DNA of 64,000 nucleotides, taken from contig NC_011529.1 of assembly GCF_000018365.1 (NCBI RefSeq), positions 1,302,001-1,366,000 on the forward strand. Reading direction: 5' to 3'. Position 1 is the stretch's first letter. Every line of letters starts with the position of its first letter. The DNA comes from Thermococcus onnurineus NA1 (GTDB taxonomy: Archaea > Methanobacteriota_B > Thermococci > Thermococcales > Thermococcaceae). Shown piece by piece: positions 9,374 to 18,903 of the stretch. Below the pieces are notes generated by a model. It made no database searches and was not told the DNA's origin. It saw nothing but the letters and a program-made list of their open reading frames with translations. The position numbers and the translations under genes are program-made.

Positions 9374-9616
9374 ATGATAGGATCAGGAATATTTTTTGCA
9401 CTATGGGGATTTGGATGGATTTTGGGCATTTTAGGCCTTGTCGCGATTGTGTGGGTGATCTACGACGTGCTGGTTAACCAGAAACGTATGCCCGACGTTG
9501 AGAAGGTTGTATGGATCATTGTAGCACTCTTCCTCGGAATAATAGGCGCGATAATCTACTACGTTATCGTTAAGTCCAGCCACAAGTACGAGGAGCCGAG
9601 GGAGGAAAGTCCATAA
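9374..9616 (+). CDS. Small two-helix membrane protein, PLDc_N-like
   Basis: About 80 residues with two transmembrane helices joined by VIYDVLVNQKRMPDVEKVVW and ending in a charged tail. The pattern (W-I-x-D-V-L, basic loop, VVWIIVALFLGIIGAIIYYVI) matches the PLDc_N domain, found as small membrane proteins or fused to phospholipase D-type enzymes. Function unknown. ATG 9374 has GGTG six bases upstream. The strong TATA TTTTTATAAAAAG lies at about 9333-9345. Confidence 0.75.
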   Translation: MIGSGIFFALWGFGWILGILGLVAIVWVIYDVLVNQKRMPDVEKVVWIIVALFLGIIGAIIYYVIVKSSHKYEEPREESP

Positions 9617-9629
9617 TCCAACGATGACA

Positions 9630-9649
9630 TTCCGGTTTACTGACCGGAA
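9630..9649 (+). terminator. Possible terminator hairpin after the PLDc_N-like gene
   Basis: TTCCGGT (9630-9636) and ACCGGAA (9643-9649) form a seven-pair stem with a six-base loop. GCCTTTTAGG follows at once, 14 bases after the stop codon. Hairpin-plus-T terminators are not the main archaeal mechanism, so the role is tentative; it may be part of the structured stretch that continues to 9724. Confidence 0.35.
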
Positions 9650-9676
9650 GCCTTTTAGGTATGACGACCAACTACC

Positions 9677-9724
9677 TCTGCCCGGGGAGTACCGCCGAAG
9701 GCGGAGTCAATGAACTTGGGCGGG
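9677..9724 (+). other. GC-rich foldable stretch, possible ncRNA
   Basis: An outer stem (TCTGCCC, 9677-9683, with GGGCGGG, 9718-9724, allowing G-U pairs) encloses an inner perfect hairpin CCGCC-GAA-GGCGG (9692-9704), with unpaired flanks between them like a guide pocket. No ACA box follows at the expected distance, so it is not a standard H/ACA RNA. No reading frame fits. GC-rich islands in Thermococcales intergenic DNA are often ncRNA genes. Confidence 0.3.
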
Positions 9725-9735
9725 TTATTACCCCC

Positions 9736-9807
9736 TTATAAACTGTGAAAACGGTTTTTCTCAAGGTTTATAAATGGTTGAAAAGATGAGTTCTCAGCCT
9801 TTATAAA
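9736..9807. repeat. Three TATA-like elements at 32-33 base spacing
   Basis: TTATAAA at 9736-9742, TTTATAAA at 9767-9774 and TTTATAAA at 9800-9807 lie in direct succession in otherwise gene-free DNA, ending against the stop codon of the minus-strand YjbQ gene. The element is a palindrome, so promoter direction cannot be read from it. No gene starts within reach on either strand. Confidence 0.5.
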
Positions 9808-10221
9808 TCACTCACCCAAGACCTGAACTATCACCCTTCTCCTCCTTGGCCTCACGTCGAGCTCAACGAAAAATATTTGCTGCCACGTTCCCCGGAGGAG
9901 CCTGCCGTCAGCGACGGGGAAGCACTCGCTCGCGCCGAGCAGGGTTGCCCTCAGGTGAGAGTGAGCGTTGTCGTCGATTCTGTCATGGAGGTAGTCTTTA
10001 CCTTTGGGTACCAGCTCCCTCAGGGCCCTCCTGAAGTCCTCCAAGAGACCTGACTCGTGCTCTATCGTCACTATTGCCCCAGTTGCACCAGGAACAAAGA
10101 CAAGAACCTGGCCGTTCTTTATTCCTGACTCCTCGACAATTCTCTCGACATCATGAGTTATGTCAATGAGATCAATTTCACCCTTCGTTGAGAAACGGAG
10201 CTCTTTCTTAACGACCTTCAT
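9808..10221 (-). CDS. YjbQ family (secondary thiamine-phosphate synthase-like) protein
   Basis: A 137-residue protein of the YjbQ/UPF0047 family (COG0432), recognised by ITHDVERIVEESGIKNG, the ATGAIVTIEHESGL stretch, the NAHSHLRATLLG histidine motif and GTWQQIFFVELD. Some homologues complement thiamine-phosphate synthase mutants, giving the usual name. ATG 10221 (MKVVKK) follows a minus-strand GGTGGT. It overlaps the stop of the VanZ-like gene by 14 bases, so it is the last gene of a three-gene operon headed by a ThiN-domain regulator. Confidence 0.85.
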   Translation of the reverse strand: MKVVKKELRFSTKGEIDLIDITHDVERIVEESGIKNGQVLVFVPGATGAIVTIEHESGLLEDFRRALRELVPKGKDYLHDRIDDNAHSHLRATLLGASECFPVADGRLLRGTWQQIFFVELDVRPRRRRVIVQVLGE

Positions 10222-10501
10222 ACCACCACCCAAAGAGAACTCCAAGGGCAAAGCCTATTAGGTTTGCGGCCATGTCGTAGGGCGAGAAAGTCCTGCCCGG
10301 GACGAATAGCTGGAGAAACTCAAGGAGAAATGGCAGGGGAGTGAGGTAACGCCAGAGGGGCCAGCCCAGAAAACCTAGAATTAGGAACTCGGCAAAGTGT
10401 GCGAGCTTGTCGCCATTTTCAACCGGAGCGGAAGGAATCCTAGGGGTTAGATTGAGGAAGATGAGCAGAAGTATATAAAAAGCAAGGAGTTTTCGCCTCA
10501 A
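10208..10501 (-). CDS. VanZ-like membrane protein
   Basis: A 97-residue protein with three or four hydrophobic helices. The motif NGDKLAHFAEFLILGFLGW is the VanZ-family signature (DKxxHFxxFxxLG). VanZ-like proteins are widespread small membrane proteins of mostly unknown function. It overlaps the upstream regulator by four bases and the downstream YjbQ gene by 14, so the three are translated together. Confidence 0.75.
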   Translation of the reverse strand: MRRKLLAFYILLLIFLNLTPRIPSAPVENGDKLAHFAEFLILGFLGWPLWRYLTPLPFLLEFLQLFVPGRTFSPYDMAANLIGFALGVLFGWWYEGR

Positions 10502-11388
10502 AGGAGTCCCACCAGCCTTTTGAGCTTCTCTACAACCTCGACGGGGTCTTTCCCGAAGAAGTAAACGACGGGCTCGACACCGAAGCCACCCTCGTCGATG
10601 ACAGCCTCGTAGACTCCATCCTTGAAAACCGCTGCGATCCTCTTAACAGCCTCATCCTCACTCAGTCCACCGGTTTTAACCCTTGCAACCTTAAAGCCAG
10701 CCTTTTTGAGGGCATTCTCCACATCCTCACCGTACCTTATGTTCAGGACGCTCCTGATTTCAGGCCGTATTTTTCCAAGTTCAACGAGTATCCCGGCTGT
10801 AAAGCTGCTTGCACCGAACTCTGGGGGCAGTGCGAAGGCTTTCCCTTTGACGGAGGTTATCCTACCCGGGATAGCAGCAACGTCCTCCGAGCCTCTTGGG
10901 TTGGGAAGAGCATAGGCGAAGTTGCTCCTAACCTCAGGAATCAGCGAGGGGAACGTCTCATCTCTAAGCAATTCGTTGAGGGCCAGACTGAGCATTTCAA
11001 GGATTTCTCCCCTAGCGGGCTGGGCCGAGAAGAGCGAGCGGCAGGATTCCTCACTTACTCCTGCATACTCAGCATAGAACCTGCACAGAAGGCCATTCTG
11101 GAAGAGCTCGAAGAGCCTGCGGGAGGTGAGAACTATGGCGTCTTCTCTGCTTCCCCCGAAGAGTATGAGCTTTGACACTTCTGAGGCCAGCTTTTCAAGC
11201 TCGCCCGCGACTTCCTTTGGCGGGACTTTGTACTTACTGGCAAGATACTTGCTCACCATCGCCTGAGTTATACCGAGGTACTCGGCAATCTGAACCTGCT
11301 TCATGCCGCTTTTGTACAGGCTTTCAGCTATCTTGGCCCTGAGGAACGGCATGAGTTCCTCGGCAATATAGAGGCTCGGCGTCCTCAT
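10498..11388 (-). CDS. HTH-ThiN regulator (ThiR-like, thiamine-phosphate synthase domain)
   Basis: A 296-residue protein. The first 60 residues hold an XRE-like helix-turn-helix (MKQVQIAEYLGITQAMVSKYL). The C-terminal half matches the ThiN/thiamine-phosphate synthase domain (NFAYALPNPRGSEDVAAIPG, then RYGEDVENALKKAGF and DEGGFGVEPVVYFFG). In archaea this HTH-ThiN arrangement acts as a thiamine-pathway repressor (ThiR) or keeps synthase activity when fused to ThiD. The HTH favours a regulator. The ATG at 11388 follows GGGTGGTAGC. It is divergent from pyrB across 119 bases. Confidence 0.82.
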   Translation of the reverse strand: MRTPSLYIAEELMPFLRAKIAESLYKSGMKQVQIAEYLGITQAMVSKYLASKYKVPPKEVAGELEKLASEVSKLILFGGSREDAIVLTSRRLFELFQNGLLCRFYAEYAGVSEESCRSLFSAQPARGEILEMLSLALNELLRDETFPSLIPEVRSNFAYALPNPRGSEDVAAIPGRITSVKGKAFALPPEFGASSFTAGILVELGKIRPEIRSVLNIRYGEDVENALKKAGFKVARVKTGGLSEDEAVKRIAAVFKDGVYEAVIDEGGFGVEPVVYFFGKDPVEVVEKLKRLVGLL

Positions 11389-11444
11389 GCTACCACCCTA
11401 AAACCCGGTTATTGAAAATTCGAACCAGAGTTTAAAGCATTACT

Positions 11445-12440
<996 letters not shown>

Positions 12441-12442
12441 AG

Positions 12443-12898
12443 ATGGCCGAGCTCAAGGTCACCGCTATTAAGGAAGGAACCGTTATAGACCATATTCCGG
12501 CCGGAAAGGGCCTCAAGGTCATCGAGATACTCCACCTAAGCAGGCCTAACGGGGGAGTTTTGCTCCTTGCCTCGAATGTCCACAGCAAGAAGCTAGGCAA
12601 GAAGGACATCGTTAAAATCGAGGGCAAGTTCCTGAGCGAGGAAGAGGTCAACAAGATATCGCTTATCGCGCCAACCGCCACGGTTAACATCGTGAGGGAC
12701 TATGGGGTGGCGGAGAAGTTCAACGTGGAGATTCCGGACGAAATAGTGGGAATCCTCCGCTGCGCCAATCCCAACTGCGTCAGCAACCACGAATACGTCA
12801 CTTCGAAGTTCTACGTCGTCTCAAGGGAGCCTCTGAAGGTGCGCTGCCATTACTGCGAGAGGACGATGGAGGAAAGTGAGATTCTGAGCAACCTCTGA
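12443..12898 (+). CDS. pyrI: Aspartate carbamoyltransferase regulatory subunit
   Basis: A 151-residue protein. The N-terminal nucleotide-binding domain (KVTAIKEGTVIDHIPAGKG) is followed by the C-terminal zinc domain with CANPNCVSNHEYV and CHYCER, giving the four cysteine ligands. It binds ATP and CTP and tunes PyrB. It starts two bases after the pyrB stop and is plainly co-translated. Confidence 0.97.
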   Translation: MAELKVTAIKEGTVIDHIPAGKGLKVIEILHLSRPNGGVLLLASNVHSKKLGKKDIVKIEGKFLSEEEVNKISLIAPTATVNIVRDYGVAEKFNVEIPDEIVGILRCANPNCVSNHEYVTSKFYVVSREPLKVRCHYCERTMEESEILSNL

Positions 12899-12945
12899 GA
12901 AAGGCTTATAATCCATGTCCCCTTTATTTTTTAATTGTGAGTGGT

Positions 12946-14508
12946 ATGAAAAGAGCCATCGCCGCGTTAGTAATTGCGTTCATTCTCATCGTGAGCATAG
13001 TAGGATTCGTTTACAGGGGGAGCCCATCAAAGACAGGCCCCCTCGGAACCCAGATCACAAAAAACGATGGAGATATTAGGATATACGCAATGATCGAAAA
13101 CAAAAACGCCGCCTTTGAGATGGCCCTTTTTAATATTGAGATCGGTGATGCAAAGATAAACGAGACCAACGTTCCGATGCTGGCATACACTGGAGCGCCC
13201 GGAAGGGTTGTGTTCAAGATTAAAGGATGGGCGATCAACTGGAACGGCATTGAATTTGATGTCAGTGGAGAAGTAACCGTAAGCACAGAGGCCGGAAAGA
13301 CCTACCTGATAACGCTGGAGCCCGTTCACGAGCCGGGCATCTTTGTTATGAGGCTCGACGAAAAGCTCAGCGGCGTCATCGGCCGGGACGTGCCGACCAC
13401 CATATTTCTCGAGGATTCTACAGCTGTAGGGGATACCCTCGCGCGGGCAGGCTTTCCTACCGAGCTCATGGTCAACAAAGAGCTGAGGGAGAAGTACTTT
13501 AACTTATGGAAGGAAACCGGGAACCTGAGCTACCTCCAGGCATACAGGGATTTAAGCTACCACATCAAAACACTTGGCCAGATGGCCAAGCTTGGCAGCC
13601 TCGATGGGCCCGCAGTCAGAACTCTAGTTCTGGGCCTCAGGGCCACGGATTATTACTATTCCCACTGGAGCGAGCCGGGAAGGAAAGACATGATCCTTGT
13701 TTTCTTCAATGACTCCCCCTACTATGGTGCACTCAAAGTCCATGACGGCCCGATTTGGAGCAGGCTGCCCTTCATCTACTACACCGCGAGGGGCTTCAAC
13801 TTATACCCGGTCTCGGCACTCCACTGGACGGAGATATACTACAAGAGAGGCGATTACGAGGCCATGCTCGAAATCCTAGACGAGCTTCTTCCGTTCGCCA
13901 CCTACGGAAGGTACAGCGGCACCGAATACGCTGTCTTCCACATCTATTTCCACTTCCAGAACGCGAGCGTCCCGTGGGTTTCAGGCTATGTCCAGGGCAT
14001 GGCGGCAGGGCTTTATGCACTGGCATACAACCTCACCGGAAACGAAACTTATCTCGAAACCGCAAGGCTCTTCCTGAACTCATTCGACCTCCCGCTCGAT
14101 CAGAACGGCTTCGTTGTCCAGACGAAATATGGCCCCTGGTACTTGGAGTACAACTACCACCCGGAGCAACTCGTTCTGAACGGCCATATAATAGCTCTCC
14201 AGGGGCTGTACCACTACTGGAAAGTCACCGGCGACGAGAGGGCTTACAATCTCTTCTGGGAGGGTGCAATGAGCGTCAAAAAAGCCCTGCCTGATTTTGA
14301 CACCGGGGACTGGAGCAGGTACGCGAGCATCTACGACTCCTCGAGCGAGTTCTACCACAGGCTGCACATAAAGCTCCTCATCTGGCTCTACATGAAAACA
14401 GGCGACGAGACCTTCCTGGAGTACGCGAAGAAGTGGAACGAATATCTAAAAGAAAGAGGACTAGAGCCAGAGAACATTCCCCGGCTACTCAAGGAGATGG
14501 GGAAGTGA
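12946..14508 (+). CDS. Membrane-anchored D-glucuronyl C5-epimerase-like protein
   Basis: About 520 residues with an N-terminal signal-anchor (IAALVIAFILIVSIVGFVY). A 150-residue beta-rich region follows, then a C-terminal domain matching the glucuronyl C5-epimerase family: WVSGYVQGMAAGLYALAY, GPWYLEYNYHP, LVLNGHIIALQGLYHYW, DTGDWSRYA and YHRLHIKLL. Animal and bacterial members turn glucuronate into iduronate within polysaccharides. The archaeal substrate is unknown, but a surface glycan is likely given the anchor. ATG 12946 is used; GTG 12937 is in frame and nearer the start predicted from the CTTATAATC box at about 12904. Confidence 0.82.
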   Translation: MKRAIAALVIAFILIVSIVGFVYRGSPSKTGPLGTQITKNDGDIRIYAMIENKNAAFEMALFNIEIGDAKINETNVPMLAYTGAPGRVVFKIKGWAINWNGIEFDVSGEVTVSTEAGKTYLITLEPVHEPGIFVMRLDEKLSGVIGRDVPTTIFLEDSTAVGDTLARAGFPTELMVNKELREKYFNLWKETGNLSYLQAYRDLSYHIKTLGQMAKLGSLDGPAVRTLVLGLRATDYYYSHWSEPGRKDMILVFFNDSPYYGALKVHDGPIWSRLPFIYYTARGFNLYPVSALHWTEIYYKRGDYEAMLEILDELLPFATYGRYSGTEYAVFHIYFHFQNASVPWVSGYVQGMAAGLYALAYNLTGNETYLETARLFLNSFDLPLDQNGFVVQTKYGPWYLEYNYHPEQLVLNGHIIALQGLYHYWKVTGDERAYNLFWEGAMSVKKALPDFDTGDWSRYASIYDSSSEFYHRLHIKLLIWLYMKTGDETFLEYAKKWNEYLKERGLEPENIPRLLKEMGK

Positions 14509-15078
14509 CCTCAACACGGGCAGCGTTGCCGCCAGACCAACGAAAACGTCAATGGCGCTCTGTACCGCGTTTGGAAGCCCTATCGCAACCCAGAAGGGAA
14601 CACCCGTCCACTCCTCAACGGTGCTTATCACTGCCTCCCTCGGAACGCCGAGCCATATGGGGAGGGCGTAGTAGTAGTTGAGAGCCACCATGAGAGGTAT
14701 CCTGATGGCTATTCCGGCGAGAAAGCCGACGATGGCTAAGAGGACAATTCTGTTTGGGGATGCACTCTCGATGTCAAAGCGCGTTGCTCTCTTCGCTATT
14801 TCAAGGCCAACCAGAACCGCCAGGGTCGCGGTGGCCTTCATACTGGCTCCGAGCCAGCTTGACGGGGAAATTATACTCAGCCCAACGAAGAGCAGGAAAA
14901 GCGCTATCAGTCCTCCGGTGAAACCCACGAGGAGGTAGACCATAACTATCGGGACTGCAACGAGGTCTATCTTCATGCCCCATATGGTGGGCATCTCTAT
15001 TGGCATGACCTCAAGCATCAGCGAAAGACCGAGCATAATTCCTATTACCGCTATCTCCTTGGGCTTGAGACTCCTCAT
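14485..15078 (-). CDS. ECF transporter S component-like membrane protein
   Basis: A 197-residue protein with about six hydrophobic helices and the small-residue-rich pattern of ECF substrate-binding (S) components (LKPKEIAVIGIMLGLSLMLE, then PTIWGMKIDLVAVPIVMVYLLVGFTGG). These capture vitamins or related solutes and share an EcfAA'T module encoded elsewhere. The substrate is not readable. ATG 15078 has minus-strand GGTGAT four bases upstream, and an AATTTATAAATT TATA box lies at about 15109-15120. Its 3' end overlaps the epimerase gene by 24 bases convergently. Confidence 0.72.
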   Translation of the reverse strand: MRSLKPKEIAVIGIMLGLSLMLEVMPIEMPTIWGMKIDLVAVPIVMVYLLVGFTGGLIALFLLFVGLSIISPSSWLGASMKATATLAVLVGLEIAKRATRFDIESASPNRIVLLAIVGFLAGIAIRIPLMVALNYYYALPIWLGVPREAVISTVEEWTGVPFWVAIGLPNAVQSAIDVFVGLAATLPVLRSLPHLLE

Positions 15079-15211
15079 CCTCATCACCAGCCCGAAGTTT
15101 GTTCCACAATTTATAAATTTTTGTTCCCAATATGAAACACTCGCGAGGACAACCTCCAAAAGAATCCTTAAAAACCGGCCGGCCAAAATAGGGACGCTAA
15201 AAGGTGGTTCG

Positions 15212-16012
15212 ATGATAGGCGTTGAAGAGATAACTAAGCTCGTGAGAGGAATCAGGTTAGAAAATGGATTTCCCGACAGCCCATTCAGGATAGACGAAGT
15301 TCGCTACGACCCCGAAGGAGACAAGCTTTTCATTATAGCCCACGATAGAACCGACAAGAGCGTCGTCATAGGCAACAGCTTCGTCATCGGAAAGCTGAAG
15401 GAAAGGCTCGGCGTCAGGCAGGTAACCGTTTACTCAAATCTTGACCTCGAGATAAAGCGGAGGAAGCTGAGGAAAAACGTGGAGCTCGTCAAAGGGACTG
15501 CTCTTGAGTTTCTCCTACCAATAATCGAGGCCGAGCTAAACTTCCCGCCGAGAAAGTGGCCCGAAGTTGAAGGAGACCTAAAAACGCTCGTTTTCCTCAG
15601 CTTCAACGCAAAGGCTTTGCTCGGCTTCGCAGAGAGGCTCAACCTCCCATACGAGGCCGTCGGAATACGCTACGCGTTCCCGAAGATGAAATACGAGCCA
15701 ATTGAGGGCGAACCAATCGAAGTTCTCTTCCCTGACGAGGAAAAGCTCCTGAACCTCGCGAAGGAGAGAAAAGCAAAGCTTGTTCTGGCCGATTTTCCAT
15801 TTGATCTGAAGTTTAAAGACGGAATAGCACTCCTCAATCCCTTCCGCTTCCTACACATAGGCTTCTTCGAGCTGAAGTACCTGTTTGGCTTCGAGAAGCC
15901 CGTGGTGTACGATAAAAAGGCCCTCGTGGATTTTGTAATAGGCCTGACCTATGAGGGCCTGATGGAATCAACGGACGGTGCTAACTTAATCTGGAGGATG
16001 TGGCGGCGATGA
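15212..16012 (+). CDS. Conserved protein of unknown function
   Basis: A 266-residue soluble, charged protein that I do not recognise. The N-terminal half reads as an alpha/beta domain (MIGVEEITKLVRGIRLENG, IIAHDRTDKSVVIGNSFVIGKLKERLG), and a basic stretch IKRRKLRKNVELVKG follows. ATG 15212 was chosen because AAGGTGGT lies just upstream; a longer frame would run back through the divergent promoter region. Its stop overlaps the next start (ATGA at 16009), so it is translationally coupled to a nucleotide kinase-like gene. Confidence 0.75.
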   Translation: MIGVEEITKLVRGIRLENGFPDSPFRIDEVRYDPEGDKLFIIAHDRTDKSVVIGNSFVIGKLKERLGVRQVTVYSNLDLEIKRRKLRKNVELVKGTALEFLLPIIEAELNFPPRKWPEVEGDLKTLVFLSFNAKALLGFAERLNLPYEAVGIRYAFPKMKYEPIEGEPIEVLFPDEEKLLNLAKERKAKLVLADFPFDLKFKDGIALLNPFRFLHIGFFELKYLFGFEKPVVYDKKALVDFVIGLTYEGLMESTDGANLIWRMWRR

Positions 16013-16581
16013 TAGTCGGCGTGGTTGGCAAGATAGCGGCCGGGAAGACAACGGTGGCGAAGTTCTTTGAGGAGAGGGGCTTCTGTAGAGTCAGCTGCAG
16101 TGACCCGCTTATAGACTTGCTCGCCCACAACGTCGAGGACTACTCGTGGATTCCGGAGCTGCCAGAGCAGGCCGAGCCCACAAGGGAGAAGCTGATAGAG
16201 TTCGGTAAGTATCTTAAAGACAAATACGGCGGCGATATACTCATCAGGCTCGCCATAGACAAGAAGAGGCACTGCAAGAATATAATCATAGATGGCGTCC
16301 GCTCTCGGGAGGAAATCGAGGCGATAAAGCGCTTTGGGGGAAAGGTCATCTACGTCGAGGCAAAGCCTGAGATAAGGTTCGAGAGACTGGTAAGGAGGAA
16401 GGCAGGAAAGGATAAGAGCATCAAAAGCTTCGAGGACTTTAAGAGGATGGATGACGCCGAAGAGGAGCTGTACCAGACTTCAAAGCTGAAGGACATGGCG
16501 GATTACGTGGTGGTGAACGAGGGAACTCTGGAAGAGCTCCGTCGAAGGGTCGAGAAGATCCTAGAGAGACTAAAGATTTAA
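16009..16581 (+). CDS. P-loop kinase related to dephospho-CoA/nucleoside kinases
   Basis: About 190 residues with a Walker A at the N-terminus (VGVVGKIAAGKTT). The kinase-type features are a lid-like FERLVRRKAGKD region and NIIIDGVRSREEIEAIK, typical of proteins annotated as dephospho-CoA kinase-related. The archaeal dephospho-CoA kinase belongs to an unrelated family, so that name should not be taken literally. ATG 16009 makes a clean ATGA overlap with the gene upstream; GTG 16000 is an in-frame alternative. Confidence 0.75.
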   Translation: MIVGVVGKIAAGKTTVAKFFEERGFCRVSCSDPLIDLLAHNVEDYSWIPELPEQAEPTREKLIEFGKYLKDKYGGDILIRLAIDKKRHCKNIIIDGVRSREEIEAIKRFGGKVIYVEAKPEIRFERLVRRKAGKDKSIKSFEDFKRMDDAEEELYQTSKLKDMADYVVVNEGTLEELRRRVEKILERLKI

Positions 16582-16604
16582 ATCCCAGAATATTTCCTTT
16601 TCTT

Positions 16605-18897
16605 ATGATGAGAATCCTCGAACAACAATTTGGGGATAAGTTTATTGGAAGAACCGAAGAGCTAAGGAGACTTACCAAGATTATTCACAACAGAGATAAG
16701 AACATTATTTTAGTTACTGGAGAGAGGGGAATAGGGAAGACAAATTTTCTTAAAGTTGCAGCTAAGCAATTTGAAGAGCAACAATATAAGGTAGAGTATT
16801 TTCATGGAGGATTAATCCAGGAAGAAGTAGAAGAACATTGGTTTGGATCATTCATAAAACGATTAACCTCCCTTTCACTGCCGGTAATTGGAGGCGGTCT
16901 TGGATGGGAAGAAAAGCCTACAACTGGAAAAATTTATTCTTATCTTTCCAAGCTAAAAAAACGAACAGTAATATTCATTGAGGATGCTCATAAGTTAGAT
17001 AGACAATTTTTAGAGTTAATCCAAATAATTAGTGAAATCAACCCTAGTATTTTCTTCGTATTGGAGGGACCAATAGAATGGAGCAAGAAGATAAATTTCA
17101 AACCGGGGGGATATTCTGTAATTCGTCTAAGAAGGCTAACCCAAGAACAAATACAAGAGCTTGTTACTAAAATATTCCCTCAGCTCCCTCCAAACATCGT
17201 GTCAATAATTACAAACTTGTCTGAAGGCATCCCATACGTTGCAAGAGTTCTGGCATATATATGCAACAAAAAGAACTCGGAAGAAGAGATGATAAAGTTC
17301 CTACTCACCCTAGAAGATCCTGAAACTCGAACTAGCCTTGATAAAATTCACCAAGAAATTTTAGATAGCCTCTCAATTGAAGCTCGCGAATTGCTCAAAA
17401 GACTGGCATTTGCCCCTGAACACCTAACGCTTAAGCTAATAAATGCTTTTGGAAGAGGTATCGAAAATTTAGATGATGCTTTTCGTGAATTAAGGGAGAG
17501 GGGAATCCTCATCCAAGAAGAGTTACAATTTGATCTAGAGGTCTACCGCATATATCACTCCCTTTTTGAAGTATTCATCCGAGACCAGTACCCTCTCACT
17601 TCCAAAGCGATAGCTGAGACGTACAGAAAAGCAACTAAGTATCTAAATTCAGAATATAGCTTGGATGAGATTTATTTTGAAAATTTGATGTTAATTTTAG
17701 GAATCATGGAGCTCGAAATAACGAAAAAAATAGGATATGAAAAAATACTCACTCATATAATGGCCGAAATAAAGGATCCCTCTGTTCTCTTAAGAACTGC
17801 CAAGGAATATTGGCTACAAGGATATCCAGACAAAAGCTTAGGAATTTTGTCTAAGTTACTAGAAATAATAGACGAAAAGGAGGATCCAATACTACACATA
17901 CTCATGTTACAACATATGGGCGTTGCTTATCGCCTCATTGGAGAGATAGATAAAGCACTAACTGCTCACAAAGAAGCCCTAAGAATAAGCCGTAGTCTCA
18001 GAAAGAGGAATAAAGAAAAAGATAAAGACAAAGAAATTGAAATGTTAATTTCCCAACAGTACATAAACATTGGAAACATATACTTAATGAAGAAGGAACT
18101 AGACAAAGCTGAAGAATCCTTTAGAAAAGCCCTTGAAATCAGTGAAAAAATTGAGGATGAAGAGAGACAAGTTTCAGCCATTTTATCTTTAGGAAACATA
18201 CAGAAGGCAAAAGGAAACATTAAGAAACAATTGGAATTGTACTTAAAAGGCCTTAAGTTGCTCAATAATCTAGAAAGGAATCCTTCTACATACCTAGATC
18301 TTGATGAGATACAGAGAAAAAAAGGGAATAGCATACTTGGGAATTAGTGAAGCATACCATTATATGGGTAACAAAGACAAAAGTGTGGAATACATGATTC
18401 TAGCACTTAATGAACTTAAAGAAAATGGGTATGCCGAAGGACTCTTCCAAGCTATACTCACCTTGGGGAACATGTTTAGACAGGAAGGAAATTTTGTGTT
18501 ATCAATAGCATGTTACAAGTTTTTGATTAATATTTCACAGCAATTCAACATAAAATCTCCTACGATGACTCTAGCATCCGAAATATTTCTAGAAATGATC
18601 GAAACTGCAATTTTACGTAAGGTTATTACGATTGATATAAAAAATTACATCATGAGTAATGTTTTTTCTGTTCTGGATACATCACTTCTTGGTTTTAACT
18701 TATTAGATGAGTACGAGTTAATAATAGAAGAGACTTTAAATCGTATTTCCAACTTGCCATATCTTGAATACAGTGAGAGATTAGCAGAGGACATTATGGA
18801 TGCTTATTTAGAAGTAGAAGAGAATCCTGAAATTGTATCGGTAATCTCCCACATTTGGGCAAATCCCAGTGAATTAGCAAAATTGTTAATGTGGTGA
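16605..18897 (+). pseudogene. AT-rich STAND-type ATPase with TPR repeats, frameshifted
   Basis: The first frame (16605-18347, 580 residues) holds an archaeal AAA/STAND ATPase: FIGRTEELRRL, Walker A GERGIGKT at 39-46 and Walker B VIFIEDAH near 122-129. TPR repeats follow from about residue 430 (MGVAYRLIGEIDKAL, YINIGNIYLMKKELDKA, ILSLGNIQKAKGNIKKQ). It stops early, and the TPR continues at once in another frame to 18897 (GIAYLGISEAYHYMGNKDKS, ILTLGNMFRQEGNF). Removing one A from the A7 run at 18317-18323 joins both into about 763 residues. The whole stretch is visibly AT-rich with AGA/ATA/AAA codons, unlike its neighbours, which suggests recent acquisition. Such proteins act as signal-sensing switches; its trigger is unknown. 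Confidence 0.8.
18317..18323 (+). other. A7 run at the frameshift point
   Basis: Seven consecutive A residues follow AGAG and precede GGG. With six A residues the frame reads RKKGIAYLGISEAY and the TPR pattern continues. With seven, translation ends 24 bases later at TAG. Runs of this length are prone both to sequencing error and to RNA polymerase slippage. Confidence 0.75.
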
Positions 18898-18903
18898 TGC
18901 TCC

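Noticed and set aside
9622-9680. Box C/D-like arrangement (GATGAC, CTGA, TATGACG)
   Set aside because: Box D is missing (CTCTG), box C is poor, no terminal stem, and no TATA at the right distance.
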